Part shown: piece by piece, positions 58,422 through 64,000 of the stretch
How positions within the stretch are numbered: position 1 is the first letter of the stretch
Layout: every line of letters starts with the position of its first letter
Origin: an uncultured Pelagibacteraceae bacterium
Lineage (GTDB): Bacteria > Pseudomonadota > Alphaproteobacteria > Pelagibacterales > Pelagibacteraceae
Length of the DNA stretch: 64,000 nt
Direction: 5' to 3'
Assembly: GCA_902635665.1 (NCBI GenBank)
Contig: CACPOX010000005.1
Location: 1 to 64,000 of the forward strand
Notes under the pieces: model-generated
Told to the model about the DNA's origin: nothing
The model's input: only the letters and a program-made list of their open reading frames with translations
Database searches by the model: none
Made by a program: the position numbers and the translations under genes

Positions 58422-58727
58422 TTAAAAGCAACCGTTTGAAACAAAACCCACAACTATATTTTCTGAATTTATTTCAAACCTACGTTCACATGGAACGAGG
58501 TATTTTTTGCTATTATAAACAAACTCAAAGTTCCCTTTAGCGTTTTTAAAGTCTTCATCTGGTTTTCCAAGTTCCATTTGGAGTTCGGTTGCTGATTTTC
58601 CAAGAAATTTGCTTAATTTTTCATTTTCCTTTTCAACAATAGCATCTGTTTTATCTTTAACAGTTTGGCATGCTGAAAAAAAAATTAATATAATTACAAG
58701 ACTTATTGCTGATTTTAATTTTGACAT
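58422..58727 (-). CDS. Small lipoprotein of unknown function
   Basis: 101 residues. The lipobox FFSAC (C20) follows a short hydrophobic helix. A charged linker leads to a compact domain with LGKSATELQMELGKPDEDF, followed by FEFVYNSKKYLVPCERRFEIN and a final VSNGCF. The ELxxxLGxPD pattern is like small BamE/SmpA-type outer-membrane lipoproteins. Two further cysteines could form a disulfide. It is divergent from the deaminase gene. Confidence 0.7.
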   Translation of the reverse strand: MSKLKSAISLVIILIFFSACQTVKDKTDAIVEKENEKLSKFLGKSATELQMELGKPDEDFKNAKGNFEFVYNSKKYLVPCERRFEINSENIVVGFVSNGCF

Positions 58728-58763
58728 AAGTTTAAATTAACATTTTTTGTTTCACAAATTATT

Positions 58764-58808
58764 AACTTTTAAGTTGTATAAATAATTTATTTTTTATTAC
58801 TTTTAAGT
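58764..58808. promoter_or_regulatory. Pair of AACTT-TT-AAGTT dyads in the lipoprotein/deaminase divergent region
   Basis: AACTTTTAAGTT (58764-58775) and ACTTTTAAGT (58799-58808) are the same inverted repeat with centres 34 bp apart, in a 126-nt divergent gap. This is the usual layout of a dimeric repressor or activator binding to two sites. No regulator gene lies next to it, and AT-rich dyads can arise by chance. Confidence 0.3.
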
Positions 58809-58853
58809 TTAGTTATAGTAACAATTGTGTTCTTTATTTGATGGTTCAAGCAT

Positions 58854-59444
58854 ATGAATGAAAAAGCCCTAGAAAAGATACTAAATATATTTTTAAAAGA
58901 AGTTTTACCCTTAACTGAACAAGGTGTTTCCAAGGGTAGTAAAATATTTGGGGCAGCCATAATTAAAAAAGATGATTTATCGCTTGTAGTTGCAGAAACA
59001 AACAATGAAATAGAAAATCCATTGTGGCATGGAGAAATGCATACTCTTAAAAAATTTTATGAATTAGATATAAATACAAGACCAAAAGAAAAAGACTGCA
59101 TGTTCTTAAGTTCACATGAGCCCTGCAGTATGTGTTTGAGTGCAATCACATTTTCTGGATTTGATAATTTTTATTATTTGTTTCCGTATACTGCCACAAA
59201 TGAAGAATTTAATATTCCACACGATTTAAATATACTCAAAGAAGTATTTAAAATTAATGATGGAGAATATAATAAAGAAAATTCTTACTGGAAAAGTCAA
59301 AATATAAACTTACTTATTGAAACTTTACCTACTTCAAAAAAAGAAAATATTTTAAACCAATTAGATGAAATTAAAAAAAAATATCAAACTTTATCAAATC
59401 AATATCAGGAAAATAAGGATGGAAATTCTATACCATTAAATTAA
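58854..59444 (+). CDS. Cytidine/deoxycytidylate deaminase-family nucleobase/nucleoside deaminase
   Basis: 196 residues. The zinc site is the HxE pattern in NPLWHGEMHTLKKF plus PCxxC in SSHEPCSMCLSAITFSGF. The fold is the CDA/guanine deaminase/TadA superfamily. The long C-terminal extension and the position 3 nt before an importer operon make tRNA editing unlikely; guanine or cytosine deaminase is a reasonable guess. The substrate is not determined. Confidence 0.8.
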   Translation: MNEKALEKILNIFLKEVLPLTEQGVSKGSKIFGAAIIKKDDLSLVVAETNNEIENPLWHGEMHTLKKFYELDINTRPKEKDCMFLSSHEPCSMCLSAITFSGFDNFYYLFPYTATNEEFNIPHDLNILKEVFKINDGEYNKENSYWKSQNINLLIETLPTSKKENILNQLDEIKKKYQTLSNQYQENKDGNSIPLN

Positions 59445-59447
59445 GTA

Positions 59448-60938
59448 ATGAATACAAACCTCAAAATTTCAAATGTAACTAAAATATATCCTGGGTGTGT
59501 TGCAAACGACAATGTTTCACTCGAATTTAATAGTGGTAAAATTTATGCTCTTCTTGGAGAAAATGGTGCTGGAAAATCTACACTAGTTAAAATTCTATCA
59601 GGCGTCATCATTCCTGATGAAGGTAAAATTTATTTAAATGAAAATAACCTAAAGCTCAATTCGCCATTAGATGCAAAAAAAAATGATATTGGAATGGTAT
59701 TCCAGCATTTTAACCTTTTTGAAACTTTATCTGTATTTGAAAACTTAATAATAGATTCAGATGAACAAAGGGAAAGTTTAAGAGAAAAAATTGATACGAT
59801 TATGAAAAAATACAATTTTTCAATTGATCTTGATATTCCTGTTCTAAATCTATCAGCAGGTCAAAAACAGAAAGTAGAAATAATAAGATGCCTGATAAGA
59901 AATCCAAAAGTTTTAATTATGGATGAGCCAACATCAGTATTAACAGAACAAGAAACGAGTGAATTGTTCTTATCTTTGAAAAAATTTTCAGAAGAAGGAA
60001 TTTTAATTATTTATATTACACATAAATTAAAGGAAGTTATGCAGCTTTGTGATGAAGTTGCTGTAATGAGAAGAGGAAAGTTAGTTTCTGTAAGTGAAAT
60101 AAAGAATGAAAATATTGAGTCACTTGCTAACAAAATGGTGGGTCAGAACTTGAAAACTATTAAGAAAAAAAAAGCAAAAACATCATCAGGTCAATTGATT
60201 AAAATTAGTAATCTTAATTTTACAAGCGAAGACCCTTTCGAAACAAATTTGGTAGATATTAATTTTTCTGTTAATCGTGGTGAGTGTTTGGGAATTGCCG
60301 GAATATCAGGAAACGGTCAAAGTGAATTATTTCAAGTATTAAGCGGTGAAATTATTTCGGAAAAGAATTCTATAGAATTTAACAAAAATTATATTGGAGA
60401 TTTAAATCCTCAAGATAGAAGAGAATATTTGATGGCTTTTTCTCCAGAAGATAGGCTTGAGCAAGCTGCAATTCCACAAATGAAGATTTTCGAAAATGTA
60501 GCTCTAAACAATTTTAAATCCTCAAATTTTTTTAATAATGGATTGATTAATGAAAACAAGATTAAAGAACATTCCAAAAAAATAATTTCGGATTTTAATG
60601 TTAATACGGACAACATAGAATTAAAAAGCCAATTTTTGTCTGGAGGAAATCTGCAGAAATTAATTATTGGAAGAGAATTAATAACATCTCCAGATTTACT
60701 AATTTGTTTTAATCCAACTTGGGGTCTAGATGTTGGGGCGATAAATTATATCCACGAAACATTGATTAAAATTAATGAACAAAATAAATCAATAATATTA
60801 ATATCCACAGATACTGATGAGTTATTAAAGTTAAGTGATAAAATTTCGGTAATTCATAAAGGAAAATTATCAAAAATTATGAGTGCTGAAGAGGTTACCT
60901 CTGAAAAACTTGGGATACTAATGGGAGGAGCAAATTGA
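59448..60938 (+). CDS. BMP-type nucleoside/nucleobase ABC transporter, double ATP-binding protein
   Basis: 496 residues with two ABC domains. The first has Walker A GENGAGKSTLVKIL, signature LSAGQKQKVEI and Walker B VLIMDEPTSVL. The second, degenerate as usual for the sugar/nucleoside class, has GISGNGQSELFQVL and LSGGNLQKLIIGREL. The order ATPase-permease-permease-binding protein matches NupABC/YufOPQ nucleoside importers. It drives uptake in the inner membrane. Confidence 0.93.
   Translation: MNTNLKISNVTKIYPGCVANDNVSLEFNSGKIYALLGENGAGKSTLVKILSGVIIPDEGKIYLNENNLKLNSPLDAKKNDIGMVFQHFNLFETLSVFENLIIDSDEQRESLREKIDTIMKKYNFSIDLDIPVLNLSAGQKQKVEIIRCLIRNPKVLIMDEPTSVLTEQETSELFLSLKKFSEEGILIIYITHKLKEVMQLCDEVAVMRRGKLVSVSEIKNENIESLANKMVGQNLKTIKKKKAKTSSGQLIKISNLNFTSEDPFETNLVDINFSVNRGECLGIAGISGNGQSELFQVLSGEIISEKNSIEFNKNYIGDLNPQDRREYLMAFSPEDRLEQAAIPQMKIFENVALNNFKSSNFFNNGLINENKIKEHSKKIISDFNVNTDNIELKSQFLSGGNLQKLIIGRELITSPDLLICFNPTWGLDVGAINYIHETLIKINEQNKSIILISTDTDELLKLSDKISVIHKGKLSKIMSAEEVTSEKLGILMGGAN
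60923..60930 (+). promoter_or_regulatory. Shine-Dalgarno supporting the TTG start at 60935
   Basis: GGGAGGAG ends 4 nt before TTG (60935-60937). No ATG is available near the expected permease N-terminus, so the strong site decides the start. TTG overlaps the TGA of the ATPase gene (TTGA), giving translational coupling. Confidence 0.75.
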
Positions 60939-61999
60939 TTAAAATCGTAAAAAGAGATCAGCCATCAAGAGCTATTTTTTTCTTTACACCTGTTTTAGCT
61001 ATTTTTCTAACATTAGTAGCGGGAGGTTTGATTTTTTTTGTTTTAGGTTTTAAACCATTTGAAGCTCTTAAATTTTTTTTCATAGTTCCAATTGCAGATA
61101 AATATGGTTTCAGTGAATTACTATTAAAAGCTACACCTCTATGTTTAATAGCAATAGGTTTATCTTTTTGTTTTAAAAGTAATAACTGGAATATTGGAGC
61201 CGAAGGGCAATTAACTTTCGGGGCAATAGTTTCTGGAGGAGTTGCATTATTGTTTTATGAGCAAGAAGGTTTTTATATTCTTCCAATAGTAATTTTAGCT
61301 GGTGCAATCGGTGGTATGCTGTATGCATCAATACCCGCAATCTTAAAAACTTACTTTAATACAAATGAAATATTAGTAAGTCTTATGTTGGTATATGTTT
61401 CAAAATTAATTTTGGACTATCTTGTTGTTGGTCCTTGGAGCAATCCAGAGGGATTTAATTTTCCTGAAACCAGACAGTTCAGTAACTCTGCTAAACTTCC
61501 GTTATTATTTGAAGGACTAAGAATTCACGCAGGAATATTTTTAGCTTTAGCTGCAGCGGTTATCAGTTGGTTTGTTTTTTATAAAACGTATTTAGGGTTC
61601 CAAATGAAAGTTTCAGGTTTTAGTTTAAAGACAGCAAAATATGCCGGATACAAAGGTAAAAAAATGATCATACTCGTTTTTTTAATAAGTGGTGCTTGTG
61701 CAGGTTTAGCAGGAGTTGGAGAAATAACTGGACCTATTGGACAACTTCATAGAGAAATTTCTCCAGATTATGGTTTTACTGCTATAATTGTAGCATTTTT
61801 GGGTCGTTTACATCCTGTTGGTATCATCTTTGCATCTCTAGTTGTTGCAATAACTTATCTGGGTGCTGAAACAGCTCAAATATTTATGCAAATACCTAAA
61901 TATACTGGTCAGGTTTTTCAAGGAATGATTTTATTTTTTCTTCTTGCATCAGATTATTTACTTTTTTTCAAAATTAAATTTATAGGTTCAAAAAAATGA
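60935..61999 (+). CDS. BMP-type nucleoside ABC transporter, permease 1
   Basis: 354 residues from a TTG start with a strong Shine-Dalgarno. There are about nine or ten membrane helices. The conserved permease features NNWNIGAEGQLTFGAI and GFTAIIVAFLGRLHPVGI are those of the BPD_transp_2 family (sugar and nucleoside permeases, NupB/YufP type). It overlaps the ATPase gene and permease 2 by 4 nt each. Confidence 0.92.
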   Translation: MIKIVKRDQPSRAIFFFTPVLAIFLTLVAGGLIFFVLGFKPFEALKFFFIVPIADKYGFSELLLKATPLCLIAIGLSFCFKSNNWNIGAEGQLTFGAIVSGGVALLFYEQEGFYILPIVILAGAIGGMLYASIPAILKTYFNTNEILVSLMLVYVSKLILDYLVVGPWSNPEGFNFPETRQFSNSAKLPLLFEGLRIHAGIFLALAAAVISWFVFYKTYLGFQMKVSGFSLKTAKYAGYKGKKMIILVFLISGACAGLAGVGEITGPIGQLHREISPDYGFTAIIVAFLGRLHPVGIIFASLVVAITYLGAETAQIFMQIPKYTGQVFQGMILFFLLASDYLLFFKIKFIGSKK

Positions 62000-62928
62000 T
62001 CATCGATATACATTTTATTGGACTGATAATTGCATCAATCATGGCCTCTGCTGTTCCTTTGATCCTAGCGTCTTGTGGTGAACTTATTACAGAAAGGTCT
62101 GGAGTTTTAAACCTTGGTGTTGAAGGAATGATGATCATTGGTGCTATTTCAGGTTTCGCATTAATGACTGTTACAGGAAATTTAATTATTGCAATTTTTG
62201 GGGCAATGTTAGCTGGAGTTTTAATTTCAACTATTTTTGCATTCCTTACTCAAACATTGATCACAAATCATGTTGCTAGTGGTTTGGCACTTACCATATT
62301 TGGAATTGGTATTTCTGCGATGATAGGAAAAAATTTTGTAGGTATTCCTGGAAAAGAGTTTCCTGTTTTGTTTGAAGGTTTAAAAGACACAATACCACTT
62401 TTAGGTCCAATATTATTTGGACATTCAATTGTTTTTTATTTTGCTTTTGCCCTTCCCTTCATAACTAGCTATTTTTTAAAAAAAACGAAAATTGGATTAA
62501 TTGTAAGAGCTGTAGGAGACTCACCTGAGTCTGCATCTAATCAAGGAATAAATGTTAGGTTAGTTCGTTACGCATGTATACTTTATGGAGGCGCAATGAG
62601 TGGACTTGCTGGTGCATATTTATCCATGATTTATACTCCTCAGTGGATTGAAAATATGACAGGTGGAAGAGGTTGGATCGCATTGGCTCTGGTGGTTTTC
62701 TCAACTTGGAACCCAATTAAAATTTTAATTGGTGCTATGATTTTTGGTGGGTTAACAATTATTCAATTTCATATGCAGGCTATTGGAGTAAGAATACCTG
62801 TACAATTTTTAACAGCTCTACCCTACATTGTTACAATAATAGTTTTAGTTGTAATTTCTCGTGATAGTAGAAAAATAAGGCTAAGTACTCCTAGTTCTCT
62901 GGGGAAATCTTTTCATAAAGACAATTAA
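61996..62928 (+). CDS. BMP-type nucleoside ABC transporter, permease 2
   Basis: 310 residues, about nine helices. LITERSGVLNLGVEGMMIIGAISGF and TGGRGWIALALVVFSTWNPIKI are diagnostic of the NupC/YufQ type permease. It pairs with permease 1. The ATG overlaps its TGA. A 78-nt gap then leads to the binding-protein gene. Confidence 0.94.
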   Translation: MIIDIHFIGLIIASIMASAVPLILASCGELITERSGVLNLGVEGMMIIGAISGFALMTVTGNLIIAIFGAMLAGVLISTIFAFLTQTLITNHVASGLALTIFGIGISAMIGKNFVGIPGKEFPVLFEGLKDTIPLLGPILFGHSIVFYFAFALPFITSYFLKKTKIGLIVRAVGDSPESASNQGINVRLVRYACILYGGAMSGLAGAYLSMIYTPQWIENMTGGRGWIALALVVFSTWNPIKILIGAMIFGGLTIIQFHMQAIGVRIPVQFLTALPYIVTIIVLVVISRDSRKIRLSTPSSLGKSFHKDN

Positions 62929-63006
62929 TTATAAAATAATTATTTTTTTTTAGATAATTTAATCTAAGTTTAGTCTTATTAAAAAATCAAAAGGGGAAAT
63001 AAATTT

Positions 63007-64000
63007 ATGCATAAATTTTTTATTCGTTCTTTCGTCTCTTCTTTAGTTTTATTATTTACGTTTACTGTAGCTGCAATTGCAAAAGATGTTAAAGCAGCAT
63101 TTGTTTATATTGGCCCAACTGGTGACCATGGATGGACATATCAGCATGATGTAGGTAGAAAAGCTGTTGAAGCTGCCGGATTTAAAACAACTTACGTAGA
63201 AGGTGTTCCAGAAAGTGCTGATGCTGAGAGGGTTCTTAGACAATTAGCTAATTCTGGTCATGATGTTATCTTTACAACTAGTTTTGGATATATGAATCCA
63301 ACTAACAAAGTTGCAAAAGAGTTTCCAAATGTAAAATTTGAACATGCTACTGGATATAAAAGAGAACATCCAAATGTTTCAACTTACGCAGCTAGATTCT
63401 ACGAAGGTAGAACAATCCTAGGAACAATTGCTGGAACCATGACAAAATCAAATGTAATTGGTTATGTTGCATCTTTTCCAATTCCTGAAGTTATCAGGGG
63501 TATCAATTCATTTACTTTAGCGGCTCAAAAAGTTAATCCAAATATTAAAACTAAAATTGTTTGGGCTTTCACTTGGTATGATCCAGGTAAAGAAGCAGAG
63601 GCAGCAAAAGCTTTAATCGATCAAGGTGCTGATGTAATTGCTCAACACACGGATAGTACTGCTATTGTTCAAATAGCTGAAAAAGCTGGAGTATATGCTT
63701 TTGGACAAGCAAGTGATATGGACAAGTTTGCTCCTAAAGCTGTATTGACTTCAGTTGAAAACAATTGGGGACCATATTATGTAGATAGAGTTAAAGCCGT
63801 TGCAAATGGTACTTGGAGCCAAAAAGATACTTGGCATGGTATTGGAGATGGTATGGTGGTGATATCAGATTTAGATTCACAAATGCCAGCTGATCTAAGA
63901 TCAAAAGTTAAAAAACTTCAAGCAGATTTAGCATCTGGTAAAGTTCATTCTTTCACAGGACCAATTTATGACCAGAAAGGTAATTTAATGGTTGCTGAAG
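63007..64000 (+). CDS. BMP-family ABC transporter substrate-binding protein (3' end cut by window)
   Basis: The frame starts at the ATG at 63007 (GGGGA upstream) and is open to the window edge (331 codons). A signal peptide ends near AIAKDV. The mature part shows the Bmp pattern: AAFVYIGPTGDHGWTYQHDVGRK, VIFTTSFGYMNP, FEHATGY, then NVIGYVASFPIPEVIRGIN and DVIAQHTDS. These proteins bind purine nucleosides or related ligands in the periplasm. The gap of 78 nt from the permease gene may hold a second promoter, giving more binding protein than permease, but I see no clear one. Confidence 0.95.
   Translation, partial: MHKFFIRSFVSSLVLLFTFTVAAIAKDVKAAFVYIGPTGDHGWTYQHDVGRKAVEAAGFKTTYVEGVPESADAERVLRQLANSGHDVIFTTSFGYMNPTNKVAKEFPNVKFEHATGYKREHPNVSTYAARFYEGRTILGTIAGTMTKSNVIGYVASFPIPEVIRGINSFTLAAQKVNPNIKTKIVWAFTWYDPGKEAEAAKALIDQGADVIAQHTDSTAIVQIAEKAGVYAFGQASDMDKFAPKAVLTSVENNWGPYYVDRVKAVANGTWSQKDTWHGIGDGMVVISDLDSQMPADLRSKVKKLQADLASGKVHSFTGPIYDQKGNLMVAE

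Overview
This is a gene-dense, very AT-rich stretch of a streamlined alphaproteobacterial chromosome. It most resembles SAR11 (Candidatus Pelagibacter and relatives). That assignment is inferred from several traits seen together: intergenic gaps of mostly 0-40 bp, strong lysine/asparagine/isoleucine bias, shortened versions of standard proteins (an 857-residue SMC, a 383-residue glucose-6-phosphate isomerase), alphaproteobacterial operon structures (split ATP synthase with b and b' subunits; ctaC-ctaD-ctaB-ctaG-ctaE-surf1), and a carotenoid/retinal gene set. I see no insertion sequence, prophage, CRISPR array, tRNA or rRNA. The window is core genome, cut at both ends inside genes (mutY on the left, a BMP-family binding protein on the right).

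Layout. 1-382: 5' part of mutY (minus). 383-13049: one uninterrupted plus-strand array with almost no gaps: dciA-like gene, DsbA-like oxidoreductase, smc, ATP synthase Fo genes (atpI-B-E-F'-F), crtI-crtB-crtY-blh (beta-carotene and retinal synthesis), ispH, thrB, rnhA. 13041-20411 (minus): cytochrome c oxidase operon ctaC-ctaD-ctaB-(a 41-codon membrane ORF)-ctaG-ctaE-surf1, followed by thrC and a peroxiredoxin. 20472-24081: rsmE, a haloacid dehalogenase-like HAD, pirin, quinone oxidoreductase and a DUF2721 protein. 24134-29762: ubiA and the lipid A/LPS genes msbA-waaA-lpxK-lpxL. 29764-31811: DUF2093, purD, rsmD. 31806-38233 (minus): HAD hydrolase-ribF-ileS-lspA-bamF-like-pgi. 38301-40397: groES-groEL with a heat-shock-type promoter and a terminator. 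40506-41813: small genes and the only long non-coding stretches, with two terminators and at least one candidate small RNA or attenuator. 41814-54274: typA, a YitT-like membrane protein, an exported DUF6134-like protein, a renalase-like flavoprotein, tldE-tldD, DCC-family protein, a Lys-rich coiled-coil protein, cfa, a DapA-family aldolase, GT9 glycosyltransferase and a membrane J-protein. 54290-56955: oligopeptidase B and hsp20 with a near-consensus heat-shock promoter. 56962-64000: a nucleobase/nucleoside acquisition region (NCS2 permease, small lipoprotein, deaminase, BMP-type ABC importer).

How the genes fit together. The left third is an energy-conversion neighbourhood: the proton channel of ATP synthase, the chromophore pathway for a light-driven proton pump, the isoprenoid enzyme IspH and the terminal oxidase all lie within about 20 kb. 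The rhodopsin gene and crtE are not in the window. The right end is a purine/pyrimidine scavenging set. Regulation looks sparse: two sigma32-type promoters with identical 14-nt spacers, four clear terminators or terminator-like hairpins, and many convergent and divergent gene pairs too close to hold separate signals.
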